In this document: piece by piece, positions 1 through 8,992 of the stretch
How the letters are laid out: every line of letters begins with the position of its first letter
Numbering within the stretch: position 1 is the stretch's first letter
NCBI RefSeq assembly: GCF_035621455.1
Contig: NZ_CP141822.1
Coordinates: 2,108,001 to 2,172,000, forward strand
DNA: 64,000 bases
Direction of reading: 5' to 3'
Origin: Vibrio natriegens NBRC 15636 = ATCC 14048 = DSM 759
GTDB taxonomy: Bacteria > Pseudomonadota > Gammaproteobacteria > Enterobacterales > Vibrionaceae
The notes under the pieces: model-generated
What the model saw: only the letters and a program-made list of their open reading frames with translations
Told to the model about the DNA's origin: nothing
Databases searched by the model: none
Position numbers and translations under genes: made by a program

Positions 1-292
1 TAGTGCCTACAAAGGCTTGTTGCTTGCGCTACAGCACGTCGATTATCAGTTCAATCCATCGCCATTTGCTACCTGTGACGTATTCGTGACTTTCCCAAGC
101 TGGGCACCGCTGAACCAGTGGGCACCTTGGATGTTTGAAGCCTATGGCGATTGTTCTGAGATTGTGTGGCAGTTCTTAACGCTATCCATGCCACAATGGT
201 TAGCCGTTATTTTTGCAGGTAATCTGGTCTTTCTCGCTCTGGTCGTGATTGCTCAGTTTTTCCCAGCAAGACGTAAGAACCCAATTCTTTAA
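1..292 (+). CDS. dsbB: Disulfide bond formation protein B, C-terminal part
   Basis: This is the last ~97 residues of DsbB, the inner-membrane enzyme that reoxidises DsbA and passes electrons to quinone. The frame is open to the left edge, so the N-terminal half lies outside the window. The visible part begins near LLLALQHVDYQ and holds the second periplasmic loop with the cysteine pair seen as FATCD and GDCSE, corresponding to E. coli C104 and C130. It ends with the last membrane helix (PQWLAVIFAGNLVFLALVVI) and a short basic tail. A terminator hairpin follows within 20 bases. Identification rests on close similarity to the known E. coli sequence. Confidence 0.93.
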   Translation, partial: SAYKGLLLALQHVDYQFNPSPFATCDVFVTFPSWAPLNQWAPWMFEAYGDCSEIVWQFLTLSMPQWLAVIFAGNLVFLALVVIAQFFPARRKNPIL

Positions 293-311
293 AACATAAA
301 CCCAAATAACG

Positions 312-339
312 ATAAAGCCGACCTCGTGGTCGGCTTTAT
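312..339. terminator. Bidirectional terminator between dsbB and yecA
   Basis: A perfect 12-bp stem (ATAAAGCCGACC and its complement) with a TCGT loop lies between the convergent dsbB and yecA genes. It has A/T-rich flanks on both sides, so it can serve both transcripts. Confidence 0.85.
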
Positions 340-370
340 TAATCTTAGGTATTAAATCAGAGCAACCTGA

Positions 371-979
371 TTACTTACCACAACACTGCTTGAATTTTTT
401 GCCACTCTCACATGGGCAAGGATCGTTACGACCCACACCTTTAAATGGATTGAGACTCTTTGCTTTGTTCCCAACCATGAGCTCGTCTGCACCCAATGCC
501 GCCTCACTGATCATCAAGTCAAGTTGATCAATCAAATCACTCAGCGCCGGCGGGTTCTCGATACCCGCATCACGCATCTGTTGTTGAGTCGTAGATTCAT
601 CGATCGCTAGCATCATCGTCGTGAGCAAAGCTTGCAGCATGCGCTGTAAACCGTCATTGAGCTCGGTACCTTGCCACTGTTCTTCAATCATCGGCCAAAC
701 CGACATGAATCCTTCCGCGAAATCAGCCAGTTGCTCGAGATTATTGTCTGTAAGAGCAAGTACTGAATACTCGTTACGCAGAATGCGGTTGTGCTGCTTG
801 TGAATCTGCTCTTCAATCACAGGTTGAATGGCTTTAAAGTCACCGCCTAGTAGCGGCTCTAACCAAGTCTCTGGTGCCAAGGGCTTAGTGGTCAGGTTTG
901 CAGCTAACACAGCCCCTTCAATAAATAGTGAAGATTCATCTAGTTGAACCTCACCCTTTTCAATCAATGTATATTGCAT
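371..979 (-). CDS. yecA: YecA/UPF0149 family protein with SEC-C metal-binding tail
   Basis: This 202-residue protein has an N-terminal helical UPF0149 (YgfB/YecA) domain of about 170 residues. The last ~20 residues form a SEC-C motif (NDPCPCESGKKFKQCC), the zinc-binding tail also found at the end of SecA. In SecA that tail contacts SecB and ribosomes; the job of YecA itself is not settled, and a link to protein export or translation is only inference. It reads toward dsbB and shares the terminator at 312-339. Its start faces dusC, leaving about 170 bases for two divergent promoters. Confidence 0.88.
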   Translation of the reverse strand: MQYTLIEKGEVQLDESSLFIEGAVLAANLTTKPLAPETWLEPLLGGDFKAIQPVIEEQIHKQHNRILRNEYSVLALTDNNLEQLADFAEGFMSVWPMIEEQWQGTELNDGLQRMLQALLTTMMLAIDESTTQQQMRDAGIENPPALSDLIDQLDLMISEAALGADELMVGNKAKSLNPFKGVGRNDPCPCESGKKFKQCCGK

Positions 980-1148
980 GACATCTGGTTTCCCATAAAT
1001 TTGCCGGCATTATACCCCAGAGCTTTAACTCAAGTAACCTCGGCATACCGGTTTGATAAGTTTGCACGCTTCGAGTCTTTTAATGACAAACTAGGCTTAC
1101 ATCGCTACAATCGCCCTCCTTTTATCACCAAACTGTACTAGGCAAACT

Positions 1149-2117
1149 ATGCGAGTTGTATTAGGCCCAATGGAAGGCGTTTTAGACCATTTGATGCGCC
1201 AAATTTTGACCGAAATAAACGACTATGATCTCTGCGTGACTGAATTCGTTCGAGTTATCGATCAGTTATTACCGGATCACGTATTCCATCGTTTGTGTCC
1301 GGAGCTTCTGCAAGGGTCTCAAACTGCATCTGGTGTACCAGTACATGTTCAATTGTTAGGTCAAGAACCAAACTGGATGGCCGAGAACGCTATCAAAGCG
1401 GCTGAGCTTGGCGCTCGTGGTATCGATATCAACTTTGGCTGCCCTGCAAAAATGGTGAACAAAAGTAAAGGTGGCGCAGCACTTCTTCAACATCCAGAGT
1501 TGATTCACCAAGTCGTAAAAGCATGCCGTGAAGCGGTTCCTGAAAACATCCCGGTTAGCGCGAAAATACGCCTGGGTTGGGAAAACCCTGAAGATTGCTT
1601 TGAAATTGTCGATGCGATCCAGTCGGCCGGTGCAAATGAACTAACGGTCCACGCTCGCACAAAGCAAGGCGGCTATAAAGCATCGGAGATCAAATGGGAA
1701 TACATTACGAAGATCCGCGAGCGATTCTCTATTCCATTAATTGCTAATGGGGAAATCTGGAACCACGAAGATGGTCAACGCTGCATTGAAACCACAGGTG
1801 TTGATTCCCTGATGGTTTGCCGAGGCGCATTTAACATTCCAAATTTAGGCAATATGGTTAAACACAACCACCAGCCTATGTCCTGGCCGGAAGTAGTTGA
1901 ATTGCTGATTTACTACTCTAAGTTCGAAATGAAAGGCGACAAAGGGCTGTACTACCCGAACCGAGTTAAACAATGGTTCGCTTATTTGCGTCAATCTTAC
2001 CCAGAAGCACAAGATTTGTTCCGTGAAATCCGCACCTTTAATAAAGCCGCACCCATCGTTGAACATATTCAACGATATCGCGATGAATTGGTGCAAGCGA
2101 CATCAAAAGTGGCTTAA
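1149..2117 (+). CDS. dusC: tRNA-dihydrouridine(16) synthase DusC
   Basis: This is an FMN enzyme that reduces a uridine in the D-loop of tRNA to dihydrouridine using NADPH. The 322 residues match the DusC branch: N-terminal MRVVLGPMEGVLD, the catalytic-cysteine motif INFGCPAK (C98), a TIM-barrel core with LTVHARTKQGGY, and the phosphate-binding stretch IANGEIWN. The helical tRNA-binding C-terminus makes up the last ~80 residues. The length is normal for DusC. The gene stands alone, divergent from yecA, and ends at a strong terminator shared with the convergent diguanylate cyclase. Confidence 0.92.
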   Translation: MRVVLGPMEGVLDHLMRQILTEINDYDLCVTEFVRVIDQLLPDHVFHRLCPELLQGSQTASGVPVHVQLLGQEPNWMAENAIKAAELGARGIDINFGCPAKMVNKSKGGAALLQHPELIHQVVKACREAVPENIPVSAKIRLGWENPEDCFEIVDAIQSAGANELTVHARTKQGGYKASEIKWEYITKIRERFSIPLIANGEIWNHEDGQRCIETTGVDSLMVCRGAFNIPNLGNMVKHNHQPMSWPEVVELLIYYSKFEMKGDKGLYYPNRVKQWFAYLRQSYPEAQDLFREIRTFNKAAPIVEHIQRYRDELVQATSKVA

Positions 2118-2131
2118 GTCTTTAAACATTC

Positions 2132-2157
2132 AAAAGGGCGACAATTCGCCCTTTTTT
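2132..2157. terminator. Terminator between dusC and the GGDEF gene
   Basis: A 10-bp stem AAAAGGGCGA/TCGCCCTTTT with a CAAT loop is followed by a T run on the plus strand and preceded by an A run, so it works in both directions. Confidence 0.88.
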
Positions 2158-2166
2158 ACATCCATT

Positions 2167-3630
2167 TCAGCACGCATAACAAATTTGATTTTTTCCGCTA
2201 TGCTTTGCCTGATACAACTTTTCATCCGCCGCTTTAAACAACTCATCAAAGCTTTTATCTCCGCCTTCTGAACAGAAAACAACGCCTCCTGACACGGTGA
2301 ATCCACTGCTAGTGACACGCGTCGAGCGCTCTACGATGGTTTTTCTTACTCGTTCGAGTATCCTCATCATCGACTCACTGTCTTCGCCATATATCGCTAA
2401 CACAAACTCTTCGCCTCCAAAACGAGAGGCCACATCGGTATGGCGTATATTCTCACGTATACACTTAGCGACAAGTTGAATGGCAATATCACCCACATCG
2501 TGACCGTAATTGTCATTAATTGCTTTGAAGTTATCGATATCAAAAACCGCTAATGCAACCTTCTGTTTGGTCATTTTATTGCGCCAAACCGCTTCCATCC
2601 CTCGACGGTTCAATAACCCGGTCATCGGGTCTTTTGCAGCAAGATCTTTAAAATAACGTCGTTCAGTGTGCATATTGACGTAAAAAATCACGATAGTGCA
2701 CAGAACATAAATAAACAGCGCGACAATAATGCTGTACTTTTGTAACACGACTAAGTTTTTAATCTCGCTCCACAAATCGTACTCATAATAAAGGCTATGA
2801 TTGGCGCTCAAACGCTCTAGATCAATGGGTTTAATTCGAACGGCATTGTTAGGAAGCGCTTCAATGTTCGAAACTAAATGCAACTTGCCCGCAAAACGCG
2901 CCGAGCTGTTAAGCAATAAATCCAAATTAAAGTCGATAGACAACGCACCTTGGTGAACACCGTTCTCATAGTAAGGCACTGCCAATGTAATAACTTTCCC
3001 TTGCATCGAATCTAGGATTGGCCCCGGCCCAGCTAAAGTAATATTAACCTTGTCCTGAGCGGTTTTTTGCCAGAATGGACGTGCCTTCAATGTTAATAAA
3101 AGCTCTTTTGTGACGTTCTTCGCGTAGGTGTCAGGCGACGAAATAATGTATCCGCGCTTATCAATGTAATGGATGCCAACTATGTGAGGCTCTATATCAT
3201 GAAGAAAAGACAGCGATGGTGCGAAGCCCGCTTTTTGTTCTGCTAATTTGTTAATTTCAGAGCCTTTTTCACACAATTTCTCAATACCCACAAGCATGTA
3301 ATCAAGCTCGGACGGCGGATTACCTTCATCAACTTCTTGTACCCGAGACATTTGAATGGGCCAAATGTAGCAAAAGCCGTCTTTCACTAAGTAACTATGA
3401 CCGCCAGATAATGGGTTCTCTTTATTGGTAAAGTTACTGAAACTGTAATCAAGTGCAGTGAGAACCTTCATACCGCGAACGATCGCACGCTCAATCCGCG
3501 CATACTCGCTATCTAAGTTGCGGTTAACCGCATCGTAATAGTTTTTGGCACTGACAAGTAACACCACAACAAATAAAGTAAGCGGGAAAAAAATAACAAA
3601 TGAGTTGCTAAAACGTCTTTTATTAAACAT
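2167..3630 (-). CDS. Membrane-bound diguanylate cyclase with periplasmic sensor
   Basis: This is a probable diguanylate cyclase making cyclic di-GMP from two GTP. The 487 residues run: membrane helix at about 10-28, a periplasmic sensor of ~270 residues that looks like a double-Cache (PDC) fold (motifs YIISSPDTYAKN and TLAVPYYENGVHQGALSIDF), a second helix at about 300-320, then a GGDEF domain. The active-site signature is GGEEF at 405-409, and the RxxD product-inhibition site (RHTD, 396-399) sits five residues before it, so the enzyme should be active and feedback-inhibited. No EAL domain is present. The ligand is unknown; small organic molecules are usual for this fold. It stands alone. Confidence 0.9.
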   Translation of the reverse strand: MFNKRRFSNSFVIFFPLTLFVVVLLVSAKNYYDAVNRNLDSEYARIERAIVRGMKVLTALDYSFSNFTNKENPLSGGHSYLVKDGFCYIWPIQMSRVQEVDEGNPPSELDYMLVGIEKLCEKGSEINKLAEQKAGFAPSLSFLHDIEPHIVGIHYIDKRGYIISSPDTYAKNVTKELLLTLKARPFWQKTAQDKVNITLAGPGPILDSMQGKVITLAVPYYENGVHQGALSIDFNLDLLLNSSARFAGKLHLVSNIEALPNNAVRIKPIDLERLSANHSLYYEYDLWSEIKNLVVLQKYSIIVALFIYVLCTIVIFYVNMHTERRYFKDLAAKDPMTGLLNRRGMEAVWRNKMTKQKVALAVFDIDNFKAINDNYGHDVGDIAIQLVAKCIRENIRHTDVASRFGGEEFVLAIYGEDSESMMRILERVRKTIVERSTRVTSSGFTVSGGVVFCSEGGDKSFDELFKAADEKLYQAKHSGKNQICYAC

Positions 3631-3707
3631 TCAGTACCATAAGTAAGAGGATGGATGTTGATGTGAACGAACATATTCAACCATTTTAATAAAGGTGGAC
3701 GACAGTG

Positions 3708-5534
3708 TCACTTTAGCCGCCATATTTTACCGCTCTCCGCAGGAAGATTAATGCTAAGGCTATTCTTAAAGTTAATGACTTCACGATCATCCAATATGTT
3801 GTGCAAGCTTTTCGCACTCAGACCTAACTGCCATAGTGGTAGCTCAATACTCACTGCTTTTTCACTGGTGTTGATTGCAACAATGACCGCTTCGTCTTTC
3901 AACTGTCTCGCATATACCAACGCGTCATTATGGCAATAAAGCCATTGAATACTGCCGGATTGTAGGCATTTGAACTTTTTACGAATCTCTATCCAGCGTC
4001 GATAAATACCCAACCATTCAGAGTTCGCCACTTCATGCCAAGGGAAACAACGTCGGTTATCAGGATCTAATCCGCCTTCCAGCCCAACTTCGCTGCCGTA
4101 ATAAATGCAAGGTGTACCGACATAAGTCATTAACAAAGTCAGAGCGATATGCATTTTGTCTTCGCTACGGCTTACAAGAGTGATGAATCGCGCCGTATCA
4201 TGGCTATCAAGTTGATTGAGTTGGGATAGCTGGTTCGCAAATGGAATCTTCGTTCTTGCTTCATCTAACCACTCTTTGAACTCTAATGCATTGATCTGGA
4301 TAGGATCGTACATGATATCTTGCTTGGCAATAAATGCTCTTACGGGATGAGCAAAGCCGTAATAATTCATTGCTCCATCTTCTTGATCACCCTGTAGCCA
4401 CTGAGTTGCCTCAAAAAAATGTTCTCCAAGGACATAGGCATTCGGGTTCACCGACTTTGTCGCTTTACGGAACGCTTCGACGTAATGAGCGTTATTTTTT
4501 GCTCCTTCTCCCTCTCCGAGCATATGAATCACATCAAAGCGCCAGCCATCAACTGAGTAAGGGGCTTTTAGCCAGTGTTTGATCACCGCGTGTTTGCCTT
4601 GATAAATGTAATCCCGCACCTCTTTGTTCTCGAAGTTCAACACTGGTAAACTGCTGATACCTTTCCAGCCGATGTAATGATTGCTGTCATCGTCAAAGAA
4701 ATAGTAATTGCGATACTTCGAGGCCGGATGGCCATATGCCCCATCACCTTCCATTTTCACATCAAACCAAGGATGGTGAACTGAAGTGTGATTAAATACT
4801 GCATCCAAAACAATTTTCATTTGCTTAGAACGTATCTTGTTGCACAACTGAGCAAACTGCTCATTGCTTCCAAACATTGGGTCTATGTTGAAATAGTCAG
4901 TGGTGTCGTATTTATGGTTACTCGGCGAGCGGAAGACCGGATTGAAATACAAAGCTGTCACGCCCAGATTTTCAAGATAATCCAGCTTCTGCTCAACGCC
5001 GCACAGGTCACCACCAAAAAACTCTTTGGCTCCGGTATTCTGGTGCTCCCCAACCGCTTCCCCCCATGACTTTACTATCGCTTCAGGATTGTATTCGCCA
5101 TAGGCTTGTCGAATCGATTTTTCATCCTTACTTGGAGCAAAACGGTCTGGAAAAATTTGGTAGAAGATCTGCTGTTGTACCCATGTAGGTGGCTGGTTAT
5201 TCACATTCAATTTAAAGTGAAACTCTTTTGGCGGAATACGCGACTGTACGCCCCTTCCATCCAGCCAAAACTGCTGCTCGCCCAGAACGAGCTTAAATAC
5301 GTAGTGAGAGACATCTCGGTCTTTATTAGGGGCAAAGGTTGCTTTCCAGAGTTTTAGTTCTCCTGAAGTTCCCGCCGGATGCATTTCAGTCAGATATTCT
5401 TCGTTGTCAGGCTCGGAGCGAACATAGACACGATCAAAATCCAGGCTCTCCGTCTTAAGCGTGACCGTTATAGCTTCTTCGTTGAAAGAAAGACCATCCA
5501 ACGTCTGACTGTGGAAAATGAAAGGAAGGGTCAT
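3708..5534 (-). CDS. malZ: Maltodextrin glucosidase (GH13)
   Basis: This is a cytoplasmic glycoside hydrolase of family 13 that removes glucose from the reducing end of maltodextrins. An N-terminal beta domain (~110 residues) is followed by the (beta/alpha)8 barrel. In the numbering of the longer frame from 5558, the nucleophile is D342 (GWRFDVIHML), the acid/base E379 (VLGEHFF) and the third carboxylate D454 (NQLDSHDTARF). Similarity to E. coli MalZ runs through the whole length. I prefer the ATG at 5534 (608 residues) because AGGA lies nine bases upstream; the ATG at 5558 has no visible ribosome binding site. No other maltose gene is adjacent. Neopullulanase-like activity is the main alternative. 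Confidence 0.86.
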   Translation of the reverse strand: MTLPFIFHSQTLDGLSFNEEAITVTLKTESLDFDRVYVRSEPDNEEYLTEMHPAGTSGELKLWKATFAPNKDRDVSHYVFKLVLGEQQFWLDGRGVQSRIPPKEFHFKLNVNNQPPTWVQQQIFYQIFPDRFAPSKDEKSIRQAYGEYNPEAIVKSWGEAVGEHQNTGAKEFFGGDLCGVEQKLDYLENLGVTALYFNPVFRSPSNHKYDTTDYFNIDPMFGSNEQFAQLCNKIRSKQMKIVLDAVFNHTSVHHPWFDVKMEGDGAYGHPASKYRNYYFFDDDSNHYIGWKGISSLPVLNFENKEVRDYIYQGKHAVIKHWLKAPYSVDGWRFDVIHMLGEGEGAKNNAHYVEAFRKATKSVNPNAYVLGEHFFEATQWLQGDQEDGAMNYYGFAHPVRAFIAKQDIMYDPIQINALEFKEWLDEARTKIPFANQLSQLNQLDSHDTARFITLVSRSEDKMHIALTLLMTYVGTPCIYYGSEVGLEGGLDPDNRRCFPWHEVANSEWLGIYRRWIEIRKKFKCLQSGSIQWLYCHNDALVYARQLKDEAVIVAINTSEKAVSIELPLWQLGLSAKSLHNILDDREVINFKNSLSINLPAESGKIWRLK

Positions 5535-5583
5535 AGCAAATATTCCTGTAGCGGGCATATGCGATGACTTTACTATAGCAAGA

Positions 5584-5634
5584 ATAAAAATCCTCCTTGT
5601 GAAACGGTCCGTTAGTCACGTTTCTCAAGGAGGA
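5584..5634 (-). terminator. Terminator at the end of the ABC importer operon
   Basis: Read on the minus strand, TCCTCCTTGAGAAAC pairs with GTTTCACAAGGAGGA (one mismatch) around a 14-base loop and is followed by TTTTTATT. It closes the three-gene ABC operon just before malZ, which therefore probably has its own promoter. Confidence 0.82.
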
Positions 5635-5690
5635 TCACGTTCGGTAGGTATCATTAACCATAACCGAAGTCAGGTAACGTACTGTGCTGA

Positions 5691-6485
5691 CTAATTGAGT
5701 AACAAACTATCGTCGGACAGTTCTTCACCACGTACTTTCGAGAACATTTCCAGCAAATCTGGTACCTGCATATTTGCTCTTTGTTCCCCTGCTACATCCA
5801 GCACAATTTCCCCCTGATGAAGCATCACGGTTCTGTCACCACAAGCCAATGCATCTTTCATTGAGTGGGTAACCATCATCACGGTTAAATTAAACTCGTT
5901 CACGATACGTTTGGTCAGATCAATAACAAAAGCAGCCATACGCGGGTCAAGCGCCGCCGTGTGTTCATCGAGTAGCAGCAGCTTACTTTCCGACAAGGTT
6001 GCCATTACCAAACTCACCGCTTGGCGTTGACCACCGGACAACAAGCCAATGCTATCCCCCAGCCTATCTTCTAACCCCAAACCAAGAATACTGATTCGGT
6101 CTTGGAACAATTTTCGGCGCTGGGATGAGAGTGCGAGTCCCCAACCACGCTTTTTGCCACGCATGTAAGCCAGTGCCATGTTTTCTTCAATGGTTAATTC
6201 GCCACAAGTACCAGCCAATGGGTCCTGAAAGACCCGCGCACATTGAGTCGCACGCTGAGCCACGGTTTGTCGGGTCACGTCTTTACCATCGATAATCACT
6301 TGCCCGCCAATCATCGGGGTTTCACCAGTCGTAGCACCAAGCAACGTCGATTTACCAGCACCATTAGAACCAATGACGGTAAGAAACTGATGTTCAGGCA
6401 CCTCTAGAGATACCCCTTTTAACGCTCGGTTCTCCAGAATAGTTCCAGGGTTGAACGTCACTTGGATATTATTGAGTTCAATCAT
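5691..6485 (-). CDS. ABC transporter ATP-binding protein (TrpX-type importer)
   Basis: This is the ATPase of a three-gene importer. Its 264 residues hold Walker A GSNGAGKST, the Q-loop region VFQDP, signature LLSGGQRQ, Walker B LLLLDEHTAALDP and the switch histidine in MMVTHSM, so it should be active. It resembles ATPases that partner BmpA/TrpX-type binding proteins, which elsewhere import aromatic amino acids, but the substrate here is inference only. The start overlaps the stop of the permease by four bases (ATGA), indicating translational coupling. The last gene of the operon, it is followed by a strong terminator. Confidence 0.87.
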   Translation of the reverse strand: MIELNNIQVTFNPGTILENRALKGVSLEVPEHQFLTVIGSNGAGKSTLLGATTGETPMIGGQVIIDGKDVTRQTVAQRATQCARVFQDPLAGTCGELTIEENMALAYMRGKKRGWGLALSSQRRKLFQDRISILGLGLEDRLGDSIGLLSGGQRQAVSLVMATLSESKLLLLDEHTAALDPRMAAFVIDLTKRIVNEFNLTVMMVTHSMKDALACGDRTVMLHQGEIVLDVAGEQRANMQVPDLLEMFSKVRGEELSDDSLLLN

Positions 6486-7417
6486 AATGTCTCCCCTGAA
6501 CCTTTTTTAGATGCTGCCTGTTTAGCATCTGAAACTCGTTGTTTCGCTTTCATGCGCTGTTTTAGTTTTGGTGCTATCAATGCGACCGCAACCAGCACAG
6601 CAGTAACAAGGTTTAGATCGGATGCCTGCAAGCCAAACATTCCAGAGCTCAAAGCAAACGCGACGGCAAGACGGTAAAGAACAGAACCAACGATAACGGC
6701 TAACACTGCCACCCAAATCTTGCGCCCAGGGATCAAGGTCTGACCTAAAATCACCGCAGCTAAGCCGACCACAATGGTACCAACCCCAGATGTTACGTCG
6801 GCAAAGCTGTTAGTCTGTGCAAACAGTGCGCCGGCAAAGCCAACGAAACCATTGGATAACGCCAAGCCAAAGAAGGTGTAAAAACCTGTGCTGGCACCTT
6901 GAGCAGAAACCATTCGGGCGTTGACGCCAGTTGCTCTTAGACCAAGGCCAAAGTCACTGTTGAGCAAACGAACCACAAAAAATGCTGATAATAAAACTAG
7001 CACCCCAACCACAAGTGGACGCACGAACATTGAGTCGCCCATCGCTTCAAACGGTGTCAGGATCGTATCTTCGCCGAGTAGCGCCATATTGGGCTTACCC
7101 ATAATACGAATATTGATGGAAAAGGCGGCGATCATGGTAAGAATTGAGGCCAAAAGGTGCAAAATACCGCAGCGGACAGCCAGAAACGCGGTAACCCAGC
7201 CCGTCATAGCGCCGGCTATAATCGCCATACCTGTGGCTACCCAAGGATTAATTCCAGCCACAATTGCTGTCGCGGCAACTGCAGCTCCCATTGGGAAACT
7301 GCCATCAACACTTAGATCGGGAAAATCGAGTACACGAAACGTGAGGTATACGCCCAAAGCGACCAGCCCATAAATCAAGCCAATCTCAAGAGCGCCAAAA
7401 AATGCAAATGCAGACAT
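6482..7417 (-). CDS. ABC transporter permease (BPD_transp_2 type)
   Basis: This 311-residue inner-membrane permease has about eight to nine hydrophobic segments, with LIYGLVALGVYLTFRVLDFPDLSVDGSF near the N-terminus. It belongs to the branched-chain-amino-acid/ribose permease superfamily and the branch that sits beside ABC_sub_bind (TrpX-like) binding proteins. The basic cytoplasmic tail (KLKQRMKAKQRVSDAKQAASKK) runs into the ATPase start with a four-base overlap. It is separated from the upstream binding-protein gene by 232 bases that contain a perfect stem-loop, which may uncouple the levels of the two parts. Confidence 0.87.
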   Translation of the reverse strand: MSAFAFFGALEIGLIYGLVALGVYLTFRVLDFPDLSVDGSFPMGAAVAATAIVAGINPWVATGMAIIAGAMTGWVTAFLAVRCGILHLLASILTMIAAFSINIRIMGKPNMALLGEDTILTPFEAMGDSMFVRPLVVGVLVLLSAFFVVRLLNSDFGLGLRATGVNARMVSAQGASTGFYTFFGLALSNGFVGFAGALFAQTNSFADVTSGVGTIVVGLAAVILGQTLIPGRKIWVAVLAVIVGSVLYRLAVAFALSSGMFGLQASDLNLVTAVLVAVALIAPKLKQRMKAKQRVSDAKQAASKKGSGETL

Positions 7418-7563
7418 AAAACGGCTCCTTTCTGCATGTTCAGATCAATATCGGGATCTGAAAGTAAGACTTCTCACTTCAGTCAGGACGAACTTATCAA
7501 CTCAAACTCAAGTTTGTTCGAACAAGGTATAGCTTCGCTCAGAGGTTTAAACATTCTTTGGAG

Positions 7564-7595
7564 AAGTAATAAGCCAATGACATGACTTATTACTT
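7564..7595 (-). repeat. Intercistronic stem-loop in the TrpX-type operon
   Basis: Perfect 10-bp arms AAGTAATAAG/CTTATTACTT enclose a 12-base loop between the binding-protein and permease genes. No T run follows on the minus strand. It is therefore more likely an RNA-stabilising or partial-attenuation hairpin than a full terminator. Confidence 0.6.
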
Positions 7596-7649
7596 TCGCC
7601 AATGCGGTTAACTTGATCGAATGAGTTGAATACGCCCCAAAAAAGCGAC

Positions 7650-8615
7650 TTATTGCATGCTTGTTGCACGTTCTACGACTGAACTCGGTATTTGAATACC
7701 TAGCTTAGAAGCAGCATCTTGATTGATCACCAAGTCAGAACCTGTTGCGACTTTTACGTCTAGTTTGCCCGGTTCCTGACCATCAAGAATCGCCGCGACA
7801 TAATCCGCGGTTTGAACACCCACTTGGTAGTAGTCAAAGCCAAGGCCAGCGATCGCGCCTTTTTCAACATAAGATGTGGCACCACCAAATACTGGCGTCT
7901 TAGACTGGTTCGCAGCAACGATCATACCTTCGATTGCACTTGCCACTGTGTTGTCTGTCGGTGCGTAAATAATGTCAGATTTTGCAGAAATAGCCTGAGT
8001 CGCAGATTGTACGTCGGCACTTTTCAGAGCCGTTGCTTCTACAACTTCAATCCCTTTCGCTGCTGCGCTCACTTTTAGAAGTTCGACCAGGGTTACCGCA
8101 TTGGCTTCACCTGGATTGAAGACAACACCGATACTTTTCACTTGAGGCAGGATCTCTTGGATAAGCTCAACATGCTGGGCAACTGGCGACAAGTCAGAAA
8201 GTCCAGTCACATTCTGACCAGGCTGTTCCATGGTTTTAACCAGTTTTGCACCAACTGGGTCCGTTACCGCAGTAAAAACAACTGGGATAGAGCGCGTTGC
8301 AGAGACAAGAGCTTGCGCAGATGGCGTCGCGATACCGACTAAAACATCTGGGCTTTCACCAACAAACTGACGAGCAATCTGAACCGCGATAGCAGGGTTA
8401 CCTTGTGCCGTTTTGTAGTCAAACTCTAGGTTTTTACCTTGTTCATACCCTTTCGCCTTCAAGCCGTCTAAGAGTCCCTGACGGGCAGCATCTAATGCTG
8501 GATGTTCCACAATTTGTGAAACCGCAACAGTCGCTGTATTAGCAATAGCACCAGCAGAAGAAAGAACGGCAGTCGCAGATAAAATTGCGGTGGCAAGTAA
8601 ACGTTTCGTTATCAT
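7650..8615 (-). CDS. ABC transporter substrate-binding protein (TrpX/ABC_sub_bind family)
   Basis: This is the periplasmic binding protein of the importer, first gene of the operon. A signal peptide MITKRLLATAILSATAVLSS ends near AIANT, followed by a two-lobed fold typical of ABC_sub_bind proteins (TVAVSQIVEHPALDAARQGL, GIATPSAQALV, VFTAVTDPVGAKLV, IIYAPTDNTVASA). I start it at the ATG at 8615 (321 residues), because AAGGAG lies five bases upstream; a neighbouring ATG at 8618 is also possible, and the frame open to 8687 has no better site. Family members studied in Gram-positives bind tryptophan or tyrosine. The ligand here cannot be read from the sequence. Confidence 0.86.
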   Translation of the reverse strand: MITKRLLATAILSATAVLSSAGAIANTATVAVSQIVEHPALDAARQGLLDGLKAKGYEQGKNLEFDYKTAQGNPAIAVQIARQFVGESPDVLVGIATPSAQALVSATRSIPVVFTAVTDPVGAKLVKTMEQPGQNVTGLSDLSPVAQHVELIQEILPQVKSIGVVFNPGEANAVTLVELLKVSAAAKGIEVVEATALKSADVQSATQAISAKSDIIYAPTDNTVASAIEGMIVAANQSKTPVFGGATSYVEKGAIAGLGFDYYQVGVQTADYVAAILDGQEPGKLDVKVATGSDLVINQDAASKLGIQIPSSVVERATSMQ

Positions 8616-8933
8616 CATAACTCCTTGATGTGTCTTCGTCCTTGTTCTGCGAACATTCACCTTTTGGTGTACGCTCGCAAGCCCCAAAATGGGAAGGCGT
8701 TTTTTGTTGTGTTTGTAATAAATTTAGCTGTGCACTTCTTGTGCATCTTATTTTTATTATTACTACTAAGTCTCAGTAAAGAAAAGAAACATTTAACAGT
8801 AAAACAACAATTGTGATCGCGGAGTAGTAATCGAGTCGCGCAAAATCAACGAGAAAGAGGGAAATCTTTGTCAGGGTGAACGAAAAGCGACAAAAAGAAG
8901 TGGATCGATAGGATTATTGAACAGGACGAAGCA
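8616..8933 (-). other. Leader and promoter region of the TrpX-type operon
   Basis: About 320 bases without a gene. Close to the start lies a structured element (8648-8679): TGCGA/TCGCA outer stem, matching 5-base internal loops, CACC/GGTG inner stem and a four-base loop. It sits some 30 bases before the ATG, so it could affect translation. I see no clear T-box or known riboswitch consensus. Confidence 0.5.
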
Positions 8934-8970
8934 CAAAAAATGGAGTGGCTTGTACGCACTCCATTTTTCT
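8934..8970. terminator. Terminator after yfbV
   Basis: A 12-bp stem AAAAATGGAGTG/CACTCCATTTTT with a 9-base loop lies just downstream of the yfbV stop. It ends in T runs on both strands. Confidence 0.85.
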
Positions 8971-8992
8971 AAATTTCACGATGTTGGCTTGT

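Noticed and set aside
6921..7373. 150-codon frame antisense to the ABC permease
   Set aside because: Shadow frame of the permease; composition dominated by Pro/Thr/Ala from reversed membrane codons.
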